Positions 1 through 9,137 of a DNA stretch of 64,000 nucleotides are shown piece after piece. The notes beneath the pieces are model-generated. The model had not been told where the DNA came from. It searched no databases and worked only from the letters and a program-made list of their open reading frames with translations. Source of the DNA: Parapedobacter defluvii (GTDB lineage Bacteria > Bacteroidota > Bacteroidia > Sphingobacteriales > Sphingobacteriaceae); assembly GCF_014642075.1 (NCBI RefSeq), contig NZ_BMIK01000004.1, forward strand, positions 215,785-279,784, written 5' to 3'. The first letter of the stretch is position 1; each line of letters opens with the position of its first letter. The position numbers and the translations under genes were made by a program.

Positions 1-64
1 ACAACACAGTGACTGACAACAGACAGGAAATCCAATTGCTGGGGAGATGAATTTTCAACATTTT

Positions 65-2035
65 TTATTCTTTATTCAACAAAATCGATGTGACCCGGCG
101 GGGAATCCATACTTGCATGGGTTGTTTGCCGCGGTTTGCCCATGCAAAATAAGGTATCGCCTTAAACGGTTGCACGGACGTGGTGGCTGATGCGCGGTCC
201 GGAGTGGGTATGACAGCTTCCACCTCGCCGGATAGGGTGTATATGCCACCCAGCAAGTGGGGTTCCCATGTTTCCAAGAGCGGCACATCATCCTTGAGGA
301 TGACATTGAAAATTCCGCTGGCATTGTCTGCTTCTTCAAGGCAATATACCAGGGGGCCGCGTTGCAGGGCAACTTTACCGCGGTCTTGCGACACGCTGTC
401 TGACGCCAATACGCGTTTTATTTCCATGGGTATCCGGATATCAACCCGATCTCCCTTTTTCCATGTATTGTGTACAATGGCATATCCATTGACCATTTTA
501 TACTGGGTCGGCTTGCCATTGATGCGGATTTCGGTATCCGGTGTTTCCGTGTTCGCAAACCGGTATAGGCCGCCGGAAATCGCATCGTTGCGTGCCCATC
601 CCGGAATGCGCAGATGCAATGCAAATTCTCCGGTGTGTTCGGGCTCCAACAGTAGCGAAACAGACCCTTCCCATGGATAATTGGTCTGTTGGGTCAGTTT
701 TACCCGGTTATTTTTCAGGGAGACGGTTGTTTTGCTGCCTGCATAGATATTCAACCAGATATCGTGCTCATCGTGGGCATACAAGTAATTTCCGACCGAT
801 GCCAAAAGGCGGGCGATATTGGAGGGACAGCAAGCGGTTCCGAACCATTCCTTGCGGGTATCACCCTCATAACTGGTTAAGGGATTGGGATAAAAAAAGC
901 GGTCACCGGTGAGCGATATGCCTGCAAGCGCTCCATTAAACAGACTCCGTTCCAGCACATCAATGTACATCGCATTGCCGGTCAGTTGATTCATCCGCTG
1001 GTTCCAGAACACCATTCCTACAGAAGCACACGTCTCACCATATGCCTCAGCATTGGGCAAATCAAAGCTTTTCGTAAAGCCCTCGTTATGGCGGGAAGAG
1101 CCGATGGCTCCGGTGAGGTAAACGTTTTTATGAACCACATCTTCCCATACGCGTTGCATGGCATTCAGGTAGGTGGTATTTTTGGTGTATGATGCTACAT
1201 CAGCCACGCCGGTGTAGTAGTACATGGCGCGTACGGCATGCCCGGTGATGTGGCTTATTGCTTCGATGGGCTGGTCATCCTGGCAGTACCGGGGTCCCCA
1301 GGCAGGATTGTCCCATATTCTGCCCACGCCATATCCGTGACCTCGTTGAGAAATAAACCAATTGGCCAGGTTGAGGTAGTTCTTGTTTCCGGTAGCTTCG
1401 TACAGTTTCACCAGGGCCAGCTCCACTTCCTGATGCCCCGTCACCCAGTTGCGCTTGCCCGGGCCAAAGATACTGTCCATGTGATCGGCCATTCGGATAC
1501 CTACGTTCATCAACTTGTTTTTGCCGGTCGCATAATAGTATGCAATGCCGGCTTCGATGAGATGGCCGGCGCAATAGTCTTCGTGTTTTTCCATATCCGA
1601 CCAGCGGTTTTCCAGACCGGTCAACGTATAGAAGGTGTTGATATAACCATCGGGTTCCTGCGCGGCAGCAATTTTATCGATCCATTCATCCGCTCTTTTC
1701 TCTACCTGTGGACTGGGATAAATTTTGAGAGAGTAGGCAATTGCTTCCAAGGCTTTGTAGACATCGGAATCGTCATAATAGATTCCTTCATGGCCTTTTC
1801 CGTCATTTAACAGGCCTGCGGCCCGTTCAAAATTCCGTATTCGTCCGGTCTTGGCTTCTGTATATTCCATGCACACCGGTACGGTTACTTCACTGACTTT
1901 GTGGGCGTATGTTTTCCAGAAACCGTCGTCGAGGATAACTTCCGAAAAGTGGATCGGCCGGATAAGGGGCTGGCCAACAGCGCAAGTGATGCCGCAGAAC
2001 ATCAGGGCAATTGAAGGGATAAAAAAAGGCTTCAT
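65..2035 (-). CDS. GH127 beta-L-arabinofuranosidase (DUF1680 family), exported
   Basis: Glycoside hydrolase of family 127, predicted to release beta-L-arabinofuranose from plant arabino-oligosaccharides in the periplasm. The 656-residue protein starts with a hydrophobic signal segment (about residues 1-21, ending before GQP). By comparison with HypBA1, the likely acid/base is Glu318 (in RHNEGF), and the zinc/nucleophile site is Glu334 and Cys336 (GETC) with the Cys402-Cys403 pair (TACCPS). All key residues are therefore present. It is the last gene of the minus-strand sigma/anti-sigma/SusC/SusD locus, 78 nt after susD, and may also have its own promoter. Family assignment is firm; the exact substrate is inferred because GH127 members vary. 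Confidence 0.9.
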   Translation of the reverse strand: MKPFFIPSIALMFCGITCAVGQPLIRPIHFSEVILDDGFWKTYAHKVSEVTVPVCMEYTEAKTGRIRNFERAAGLLNDGKGHEGIYYDDSDVYKALEAIAYSLKIYPSPQVEKRADEWIDKIAAAQEPDGYINTFYTLTGLENRWSDMEKHEDYCAGHLIEAGIAYYYATGKNKLMNVGIRMADHMDSIFGPGKRNWVTGHQEVELALVKLYEATGNKNYLNLANWFISQRGHGYGVGRIWDNPAWGPRYCQDDQPIEAISHITGHAVRAMYYYTGVADVASYTKNTTYLNAMQRVWEDVVHKNVYLTGAIGSSRHNEGFTKSFDLPNAEAYGETCASVGMVFWNQRMNQLTGNAMYIDVLERSLFNGALAGISLTGDRFFYPNPLTSYEGDTRKEWFGTACCPSNIARLLASVGNYLYAHDEHDIWLNIYAGSKTTVSLKNNRVKLTQQTNYPWEGSVSLLLEPEHTGEFALHLRIPGWARNDAISGGLYRFANTETPDTEIRINGKPTQYKMVNGYAIVHNTWKKGDRVDIRIPMEIKRVLASDSVSQDRGKVALQRGPLVYCLEEADNASGIFNVILKDDVPLLETWEPHLLGGIYTLSGEVEAVIPTPDRASATTSVQPFKAIPYFAWANRGKQPMQVWIPRRVTSILLNKE

Positions 2036-2064
2036 AGCTAAAGATCAGCATAATTTATGTTGTA

Positions 2065-2096
2065 CAAAAATAACATAGTTGGTGTCTATGGAACAA
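2065..2096 (-). promoter_or_regulatory. Candidate promoter of the GH127 gene
   Basis: Reading the minus strand, TTG (complement of 2094-2096) is followed by 21 nt and a perfect TAnnTTTG box, TATTTTTG (complement of 2065-2072). This fits the Bacteroidota housekeeping promoter. The -33 part lies in the loop of the hairpin that follows susD, so the hydrolase may be transcribed separately as well as by read-through. Confidence 0.5.
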
Positions 2097-2107
2097 CCAT
2101 AGACACC
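2081..2107 (-). terminator. Perfect 11-bp hairpin after susD
   Basis: GGTGTCTATGG (2081-2091) and its exact reverse complement CCATAGACACC (2097-2107) are separated by a 5-nt loop. It begins 6 nt after the susD stop codon. On the minus strand it is followed by AACTATGTTATTTTT rather than an immediate U-tract, so it may be a partial terminator or an mRNA-stabilising stem that sets different levels of susCD and hydrolase. Confidence 0.6.
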
Positions 2108-2113
2108 AGAGTT

Positions 2114-3730
2114 TTATTGATAATCCGTATGTTGCACGAGTTTTGGGTTAGAATTGATGGCGATCTGCGGAATTGGAAAAACCGTACGGTAATTTCCGTT
2201 TGGTTTATGAGACAGCCAGCTTTTGGTGGTATAGACACCAAAGCGGATCATGTCCCTTCTGCGATGTGCCTCCCAAACAAACTCCCAACCTAACTCATCT
2301 AGCATTCTGCCGAATTGAATAGGTGTATTATCTCCGGCGGCTGTTATTTCATAATCTTCAACAAAACCGTATTGATAGCGGCTGTTTTGTAATAGTTCAT
2401 CACCGGTTACGGTTGCTTTGGAAGGTGTTTCGGTAAATGCTCGCGCCCTGACTTCCGTCACCAGGCTAGCCGCATCGTTGCTTTGGCCAAGGCGCAGCAG
2501 GCATTCTGCCTTGATGAGCAAAACCTGTGCATACCGGAAAAATGGAAAATCATTGCTGAGGCTTCCCAGCGTACCCGTTTTCACTTCAAATTTATTCATC
2601 CGATAGCCTTCTGCTTCGCCGGTATAAATGCCATCGGGCAAGTCTTTGGTGAATATGAGGGGTTTACCTCCTTGGTCATACGACCCTACTAAGGGAGTTC
2701 TGCCGTCCGAAGCATATTGCGGTCCAATCATCCAGAAAGCAGGTAGGCGCTGGTCGCTTTCATCGTAGGTATCAATGAATTGAGAAATTCCTTTGGCCGA
2801 ACCGGCACCCCAGGGAGTGGTCAGCATGTCGAATTTGTTGCGCAGGGATCCATGCAAGGAAAACATATGTACGCTGAATCCACCGGCTTGGTTTTCATCA
2901 AATGGTAGGGCGAAAATGATTTCAGAAGATCCCGTATTTTCCGTCCGGAATGCCGCTTTGAGATCGGATTCCAGCTGATATTTTCCAGACTTAATCACAT
3001 CGTCGCACTCGTTTAGTGCCTCTTGCCACATGGGCTGACCTGTGTATACTTCCGCATTTAGGTATACGTTCGCGAGCAGCGTTTTTGCAGCCCATTTGTT
3101 GAAACGGGCATAATACAACACATTTTTTTCTTCACTGAGTGAGGGAATGGATTCGGTGAGTTCGGTAACGATGAACTGAAAAATCGTGGATCGTTCGGTC
3201 TTTTCCGGAAGCTCATCGGATCGGGTTGTGATCAGCGGAACATCGCCGAAGTTGTCAATCAACAGCCAGTAAAAGAATGCACGGATGGTGCGTACTTCCG
3301 CCACTAAGGATTCCGAAGATAGGTCGGCGGGTGGTGGAACCGTGCCATTTCGCAATTGGTCAATGACGCGGTTGGTGTTGATCACACCGGCGTACAACGT
3401 ATTCCACATGTTGTTCATCTGCATACTTTCCGAATTCCAGGTATGCTCATGCATCCTTCTGTATATACCCCCATCGTCCCAGCCGGAAGCGTTGGCGGGC
3501 ATAACGATTGCATCTGCAGAAGTCTCTTGAACCATGTAAAAGTTTTGATGGGATATTAGGCCCCTCATGTTGGCATAAGCCACCCCTATGGCTTGATACG
3601 CATTGGTATAGGTATACGACTCCTCTGTTAATTCGGAATATACGACTTCGTCTAAGTTATTGTTGCAGGAAGCGAAAATCAAACTGAGAAGTACGATGTA
3701 TTGACCTGTTTTTTTATATATCGTTTTCAT
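2114..3730 (-). CDS. RagB/SusD-family outer-membrane glycan-binding lipoprotein
   Basis: Surface lipoprotein that caps a SusC channel and binds the oligosaccharide being imported. The 538-residue protein has a lipoprotein signal with LIFASC, the lipidated residue being Cys22, followed by an Asn-rich start (CNNNLDE) usual for SusD homologues. The C-terminal region carries the typical ending with WEAHRRRDMIRFG and FPIPQIAIN. It lies 26 nt downstream of the SusC gene on the same strand, so the two are certainly co-transcribed. Ligand specificity cannot be read from the sequence; the adjacent GH127 suggests an arabinose-containing glycan. Confidence 0.93.
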   Translation of the reverse strand: MKTIYKKTGQYIVLLSLIFASCNNNLDEVVYSELTEESYTYTNAYQAIGVAYANMRGLISHQNFYMVQETSADAIVMPANASGWDDGGIYRRMHEHTWNSESMQMNNMWNTLYAGVINTNRVIDQLRNGTVPPPADLSSESLVAEVRTIRAFFYWLLIDNFGDVPLITTRSDELPEKTERSTIFQFIVTELTESIPSLSEEKNVLYYARFNKWAAKTLLANVYLNAEVYTGQPMWQEALNECDDVIKSGKYQLESDLKAAFRTENTGSSEIIFALPFDENQAGGFSVHMFSLHGSLRNKFDMLTTPWGAGSAKGISQFIDTYDESDQRLPAFWMIGPQYASDGRTPLVGSYDQGGKPLIFTKDLPDGIYTGEAEGYRMNKFEVKTGTLGSLSNDFPFFRYAQVLLIKAECLLRLGQSNDAASLVTEVRARAFTETPSKATVTGDELLQNSRYQYGFVEDYEITAAGDNTPIQFGRMLDELGWEFVWEAHRRRDMIRFGVYTTKSWLSHKPNGNYRTVFPIPQIAINSNPKLVQHTDYQ

Positions 3731-3756
3731 CTTTTCGACTATTAGTTTATTTTGGA

Positions 3757-6700
3757 TTAAAACGTGAGGAAAACGCCAAGGGTATAGCTTCGCACGGCAG
3801 GATAACGGTTTTTATCGTCGATACCGGGTGCTAATCCTCCGATACTTACTTCCGGATCGATACCTTTATATTGCGTAAACGTATAAAGGTTGGAGATCGA
3901 AGCGTAAATGCGCGCATTTTTTAGGTAAGGATTGTTCATTTTCGCGTTATAACCCAAAGTTACGTTGTCGACTTTCCAGTAATTGCCATTTTCGAGGTAA
4001 TAGCTGACATACTGCAATGACTGGTCGTCTGCCAGCGGCTGCTTTCCGTAGATGTTATCATACGCATTGCTCCTGAGGTTACCGCGTGTAAGCATTACCG
4101 GCGCGCTCCAAAACATTTCAGTCATATTCAAAATTTGAAAATCGAAGGCACCGCGCATGGTAATGTTCAAGTCAAAACTTTTATAGGAAAAAGTATTGTT
4201 CCAGTTGACGTAGTGCCTCGGCAGCCCATTGCCAATGATCTGTCTGTCATCTGCCTGCTGTTCGGCAATGGGTTTTGGGTTGCCATCTTTCCCCTCGATG
4301 ATCCAATAGCCATCGTCGTCGATGCCTACACTTTTGAAGCCGTAAAAATTACCAATCGGCTGCCCCACCTGAACGCGATGAGTCGCTTGTTGGATTGGCT
4401 CTCCGGTATTGCCCGTGTCAAAATAACCGCTGGCCAAAGCAAAACGATCATTTGACAATGCGGTAACGCGGTTCGCATTGGTTGAGAAATTGGCAGCTGT
4501 ATTCCATTGAAAATGGGGCGTTTGTACAGGGATAGCATTCAGTTGGACTTCTACTCCCTTGTTTTCCATGGAAGCAGCGTTTGCGGTGATCGAGCTATAG
4601 AGGTAGGGTGGTGTAGGCACCGGGAAATTGGCAATGAGATCTCGGGTAGTCCGGATATAATAGTCAATGGAACCTGCTATCCGGTTGTTTAAAAAGCCAT
4701 AGTCCAACCCGATGTTCAACTCGCGCTTGGTTTCCCAACGAAGATCCGGATTGGGGTTGGTTGAAGGGTTAATCGCCTGAATCCATTGGCCGTTGACAAA
4801 CACATTGGTATTGAAGTTAATTTTATTGAGCGACATGTACGAGGTATTTGGTTCCGTACCGGTAACTCCGAAGCCACCACGCAGTTTAAGTACAGACAGG
4901 GCGCTGAAATCTTGGAAAAATGGTTCTTTTTGGAGATTCCATCCCAACGAAATAGCCGGAAAATTGCCCCATTTGTGATTTGCCCCAAAGCGCGAAGAAC
5001 CCTCATGCCTAAGACTCGCCATCAATAAATACTTGTCTTGAAAACTGTAATTGATGCGGAAGAAATATCCGGCCAGTTTGTTTTGAGATTGTGTAGAGTT
5101 TTCCGGAGCTTCACCTCTCCGGAGCGCAAGCCCGGCCCCAATATTGTTGTATGAGAACTCGTCAGTCGGAAAATCCCAGTTTTGCATCCAGTAATCTTCT
5201 GTATTGTATCGGCGCCAGGTATAACCACCAAGCAGGGTGAAGTAATGTTCACCGAGATTTTTATCATAATTGGCCGTTAATTCGAAAAGATCGTCTGTAG
5301 AACGGGTAGCACCTCTTGATGCAAATCCATTGCGCCCATTTCTGGCTGTTGAATAATGCTGTTTGGTTTCGTAATATCCCCGTGTGCTGTTATACATGTC
5401 GCGGGAGAAAAGCGCTTTGACCGCAAAACCATCGAAGGGCGTCAGTGTTGCTGTGCCAAACGTTCTGAAATTTTGATTCCGGTTTTCACCAATGGACTCC
5501 TCGATTAAGGCCAGGGGATTCATATAGTCGGTTTTGTCGGGTTGCTCTACCCAGTTGCCATTTTCGTCCCGTAAGGGTGAAGTAGGATTGAATGTGAGTG
5601 CATTGCGGTAAATCAATCCCGAATAATTCCCGCCGTCAATGGCAAAGTGCTTTTGTTGGTAACCATTGATATTGGCATTCACTTTTAATATGCCATCAAA
5701 CATGGAGTGGTTTATTTCCAGTCTCGGATATAAAATCGTATTATCCGATTTTTTCATCACCCCGTTTAGTTGCCGGTACTCCAGGCTCATGATATAATTG
5801 GTATTTTGTGTCCCTCCCTTCAAACTAAGGTTATAAACTTGGGAAAGGGGTATTTGGGTTGTTTGTGCCAGCCAATCGGTGCTTTGCCCGAAATCTACAC
5901 TTCCCGGTTTGTTTTGTTGGACTAATTGACGATACTGAGCCGCATCCATGAATTCCAGTTCACGGGTCATCCGTTGGGTGGTCCAGTAGGCGTTGAAGTC
6001 GATTGTAGGGGGCATTTCACCCCGTACTTTCCGTGTGGTAATAAGTATTACCCCGTTTGTGCCTCTTGTACCATAAATAGCAGCAGCCGAACCGTCTTTG
6101 AGTACATCGATAGATTCGATGTCTTCAGGAGCTACCGTCATCAATGATCCAGGAACCCCATCGATCAATATCAGTGGCGCCGTGCTTCCATTAATCGTCA
6201 CATTGCCACGTAGCATAATCTGAGAAGTTGATGTGGGATTGCCATCGGGCGTAGCTACGCTTAGGCCGGCTACTTTGCCCCTGATAAGTTGCGCCGCATC
6301 TTGCACAGAACCTTTGACGAAATCTTCCGCTTTTACGCTGGCTATCGCGGTAGTGATCTGTTCACGGCGCTGTGTGCCGTATCCCACCACGACCACTTCA
6401 TCCAAATCACTGACCGATTCGACCAATGCTGTATTTATAATAGATGAAGATCCAATGTTAATTTCTTGTGCCTCATACCCGACAATGGTGAAGACAAGTG
6501 CTCCTGTCTGATCGGGAAAAGAGACGGAGTAATTCCCGTTAGCATTGGTCGTGGTGGCAATGGAAGTATTTTTGACTTTTACCGTTACGCCTTCCAGCGG
6601 CCTGCCTTGTTCATCGGTTACCGTACCGGATATTTCGCGTTGTTGCTTTGCTATCGGGTTGGGCGTTGCCGGGTCTCCTTCCTTCATCTGTACGAGTACC

Positions 6701-7035
6701 GTTTGGTTTTCAATCTCATAGGTAAGCGGTTGTCCCGAAAAGCAAGCTTCTAAAACTTCCTGAATAGATGCGTCTTTAAAATGCAGGCTGACCGTCTTGA
6801 TCCCTTGGAAATGTGCATCGTTATATAAAAAATCGTAACCGGTCTGTTGTTGGATTTGATCTAAGACATCAGCTATGGAAGCGTTTTTTACGTTGATAGT
6901 CACCTTTTGTGCATAGCCCATGGCCGCTGCTTGTAGAAACGTCACAGTCAGCAAGAAAACAACGAGTTTCATGGTTAGCAGTAATTTAAACAGATATCGC
7001 CGAGAGCGGCAAAATGCGATGGAATTTTTATACAT
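3757..7035 (-). CDS. SusC/RagA TonB-dependent transporter with STN signalling domain
   Basis: Outer-membrane importer of 1092 residues driven by TonB. In order: signal segment (about 19-42), STN domain (about 44-115, KVTINVKNASIADVLDQI), carboxypeptidase-regulatory-like domain (about 135-210, GRPLEGVTVKVKNTS), a TonB-box-like stretch with DEVVVVGYGTQRREQ, plug domain (VATPDGNPTSTSQIMLRG, LIDGVPGS, RGTNGVILITT) and the beta-barrel ending in a terminal Phe. The STN domain is the element that signals to a FecR-type anti-sigma factor, and such a gene lies immediately upstream. It could start slightly later, at MKLVVFLL, without changing the mature protein. Confidence 0.95.
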   Translation of the reverse strand: MYKNSIAFCRSRRYLFKLLLTMKLVVFLLTVTFLQAAAMGYAQKVTINVKNASIADVLDQIQQQTGYDFLYNDAHFQGIKTVSLHFKDASIQEVLEACFSGQPLTYEIENQTVLVQMKEGDPATPNPIAKQQREISGTVTDEQGRPLEGVTVKVKNTSIATTTNANGNYSVSFPDQTGALVFTIVGYEAQEINIGSSSIINTALVESVSDLDEVVVVGYGTQRREQITTAIASVKAEDFVKGSVQDAAQLIRGKVAGLSVATPDGNPTSTSQIMLRGNVTINGSTAPLILIDGVPGSLMTVAPEDIESIDVLKDGSAAAIYGTRGTNGVILITTRKVRGEMPPTIDFNAYWTTQRMTRELEFMDAAQYRQLVQQNKPGSVDFGQSTDWLAQTTQIPLSQVYNLSLKGGTQNTNYIMSLEYRQLNGVMKKSDNTILYPRLEINHSMFDGILKVNANINGYQQKHFAIDGGNYSGLIYRNALTFNPTSPLRDENGNWVEQPDKTDYMNPLALIEESIGENRNQNFRTFGTATLTPFDGFAVKALFSRDMYNSTRGYYETKQHYSTARNGRNGFASRGATRSTDDLFELTANYDKNLGEHYFTLLGGYTWRRYNTEDYWMQNWDFPTDEFSYNNIGAGLALRRGEAPENSTQSQNKLAGYFFRINYSFQDKYLLMASLRHEGSSRFGANHKWGNFPAISLGWNLQKEPFFQDFSALSVLKLRGGFGVTGTEPNTSYMSLNKINFNTNVFVNGQWIQAINPSTNPNPDLRWETKRELNIGLDYGFLNNRIAGSIDYYIRTTRDLIANFPVPTPPYLYSSITANAASMENKGVEVQLNAIPVQTPHFQWNTAANFSTNANRVTALSNDRFALASGYFDTGNTGEPIQQATHRVQVGQPIGNFYGFKSVGIDDDGYWIIEGKDGNPKPIAEQQADDRQIIGNGLPRHYVNWNNTFSYKSFDLNITMRGAFDFQILNMTEMFWSAPVMLTRGNLRSNAYDNIYGKQPLADDQSLQYVSYYLENGNYWKVDNVTLGYNAKMNNPYLKNARIYASISNLYTFTQYKGIDPEVSIGGLAPGIDDKNRYPAVRSYTLGVFLTF

Positions 7036-7157
7036 TTGACAAAATGTTTGGTTAATAATTGAGTTATCGTCTTACAATTGATTCAATGCCAGCATTCATG
7101 CCGGGCGCGCCGCGAACGCTTCCGGCTTTTTTGTGGCCATTGTTGATGCAGGTATTG

Positions 7158-8351
7158 TTATTTCATGATGACCACCCTCCTTTCTTTGATTTCAAATCGA
7201 ATTGGTGCGATTTTTTCCAGGTTATCGAATAACTGGGCTATATTCTTTGACCGATGGAAGGTACCCGTGAACTTGTCATCAAATTGCCCCCTGTATTCCA
7301 CATTTTCGATATCGTACCAACGTGAAATTTTTTCGATGATATCATTGATGGATTCACTGTCAAACCGGAAATATCCGTTTTTCCAAGCCATCGCAGATCG
7401 CACATCGGCGTCTGACTGAAGGATTGTTCCGGTCGATCTGTCGACGGTCGCTTGCTGACCTGCTTTTAGTGTAACGGCTTTCCCATTTTTGGATACGTTT
7501 ACCGCTCCTTCCACGAGCGTTGTTGTCGTCCATCGTTCGTCGGCATAGGCAGACACGTTGAAATGGGTACCCAATACTTTTATAACGCTACCGTTTGCAT
7601 TTACGGAGAAAGGTTTGGATGTGTCGTGGGCTACTTCAAAATACGCTTCCCCTGTGAGGAATACATTCCGTTCTTTTTCGCTGAAAACCAGCGGATACCG
7701 AATCGAAGACGCAGTATTGAGCCAAACTTTGGTGCCGTCGGGAAGCAAAATCTGATACATGCTGCCTTTGGGCGTACTGAAAGTATTGTACTTAAGTGGG
7801 CCATTGAGGCTGGCCTCTGTCGTTTCATAAAAGATACTTCCGTCTTCTACTTTTCTGATTTCAACACCAGCTTCGTAAGCTAAAACACCATCCAATGAGT
7901 CGCTAAGAACAATCGTACGCCCATCTGCCAGGGTAAGTATCGCTTGATTATGATCGGGCAATACAATGCTGTCTCTGCTGGCGGCTGTCGTCAGGATATT
8001 ACCGGCGTCTGGCTGTTTTATATGGTATAGGAAGAAGCCTATTGAAGTGACAACGGCCCAAAGCGCCACCATTTTCACCCAGGAAATACGGTTTTGTTTA
8101 GGGCTAGACAGCGGTTGAGAGGTGGCTTGCCGCTCGTGGATCTCGGAAATAAGCTGGTCATACACCCGTTTTTTCCTGCCGGGATCGAACTCCGCATGGT
8201 GTTCGTCTGCCTTCAATACTTGGTCAATAGCTGCTGAAGTTGCGGAGGGATCCCCCTCATCCAAATACCTCAACAGCTCTTCACAGTCTTCCTGCGAAAT
8301 GCGATTGTCAAAATATTGAGCCAGCAAATGCCGTAAGCGGTTTTCGTCCAT
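7158..8351 (-). CDS. FecR-family anti-sigma factor (FecR + DUF4974)
   Basis: Inner-membrane anti-sigma/sigma regulator of 397 residues. An N-terminal cytoplasmic segment precedes one membrane span (about 90-110, MVALWAVVTSIGFFLYHI). The periplasmic FecR domain (about 190-290) contains STPKGSMYQILLPDGTKVWL and the GEAYFEVAHD motif. The C-terminal DUF4974 region (about 325-395) is the part thought to contact the STN domain of the partner SusC. It sits between the ECF sigma gene (105 nt upstream) and susC (122 nt downstream), the canonical order for trans-envelope induction of a SusCD locus. Confidence 0.94.
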   Translation of the reverse strand: MDENRLRHLLAQYFDNRISQEDCEELLRYLDEGDPSATSAAIDQVLKADEHHAEFDPGRKKRVYDQLISEIHERQATSQPLSSPKQNRISWVKMVALWAVVTSIGFFLYHIKQPDAGNILTTAASRDSIVLPDHNQAILTLADGRTIVLSDSLDGVLAYEAGVEIRKVEDGSIFYETTEASLNGPLKYNTFSTPKGSMYQILLPDGTKVWLNTASSIRYPLVFSEKERNVFLTGEAYFEVAHDTSKPFSVNANGSVIKVLGTHFNVSAYADERWTTTTLVEGAVNVSKNGKAVTLKAGQQATVDRSTGTILQSDADVRSAMAWKNGYFRFDSESINDIIEKISRWYDIENVEYRGQFDDKFTGTFHRSKNIAQLFDNLEKIAPIRFEIKERRVVIMK

Positions 8352-8456
8352 ACTACTACGGTATATAATTGGCCCTTCTTAGTAAGGGCTTACATAAACA
8401 GAACACCAACGGGAGAAAGTAGGACTAGTTTGATGAAAATTTTTTTTAACGGGGTG

Positions 8457-9044
8457 TCAGCCTATCATCAGGCTAAAGAACACCAAGGCCTGCAGATAGG
8501 TATAGCCCGATTGGTATAGGGAATTTTTCAATGTCTTTAAAGCTTGTACCATATGGTTTTTTACGGTGTTGGGCGATAAGCCCAATTTCTCTGCAATTTC
8601 GTGGTGGGTAAGACCTTCCTCCCTGCTAAGTTTGAATATCAGTTGCTGTTGCTTGGGGAGACAGGCGATAAGGCGTTCGGTCTGTTGCGCTAACTCAACG
8701 GCCATAAACTGCTCTTCAGGTGGATTGCCCGCTGCCTCCATACCACTCATCAATTGTTCAAATAACACTGGTGACTTACGGATTTCACGCAGTTTGTTCA
8801 GGCACAGCCGTTTCGAAATTACATAGAGATACACCCACATATCGCCTTGTTCATTCAGCCCTTCCCGGTTGAGCCATAATTTCAGAAATACATCCTGTAC
8901 GATTTCCTCGCTCCAGGAAGCGTCTTTTAGGAAACGGTAGGCCAATTGATAGACCTTTCCGCTATGAAGGTCATAAATTATGCGGAAGGCTACTTCATCG
9001 CCAGCCATCAAACGCCGGATAATCGAAGAGTCAATGGAAGACAT
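8457..9044 (-). CDS. ECF RNA polymerase sigma-70 factor
   Basis: Extracytoplasmic-function sigma factor of 195 residues. Region 2 is at about 10-75 (YQLAYRFLKDASWSEEIVQD, then VFLKLW) and region 4 at about 125-176 (LSREEGLTHHEIAEKLGLS, with VKNHMVQALKTLK). The C-terminus ends in a hydrophobic tail (ALVFFSLMIG), common in Bacteroidota FecI-like sigmas. It heads the locus with the FecR gene, and is expected to be released when the STN-bearing SusC senses substrate and then to transcribe the susC operon. The hydrophobic tail overlaps no other gene. Confidence 0.95.
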   Translation of the reverse strand: MSSIDSSIIRRLMAGDEVAFRIIYDLHSGKVYQLAYRFLKDASWSEEIVQDVFLKLWLNREGLNEQGDMWVYLYVISKRLCLNKLREIRKSPVLFEQLMSGMEAAGNPPEEQFMAVELAQQTERLIACLPKQQQLIFKLSREEGLTHHEIAEKLGLSPNTVKNHMVQALKTLKNSLYQSGYTYLQALVFFSLMIG

Positions 9045-9073
9045 GGCATAAGTTTATAACTGCTAATCAATTA

Positions 9074-9081
9074 CAAACCTA
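9074..9081 (-). promoter_or_regulatory. -7 box upstream of the ECF sigma gene
   Basis: Minus-strand TAGGTTTG is a perfect TAnnTTTG match about 30 nt upstream of the start codon. No convincing TTTG lies 19-21 nt further up, so this is a candidate only. Confidence 0.4.
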
Positions 9082-9137
9082 CTACAAATTGTAACCAAAA
9101 GAAAGAAACTTGTTAATAAGTTACCGGAATGACTTCA

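Noticed and set aside
7100..7132. GC-rich stem GCCGG/CCGGC followed by six T on the plus strand, terminator-like
   Set aside because: No plus-strand gene precedes it; both neighbours are minus-strand, where the T-run would come before the stem. It may only be a leader structure of susC.
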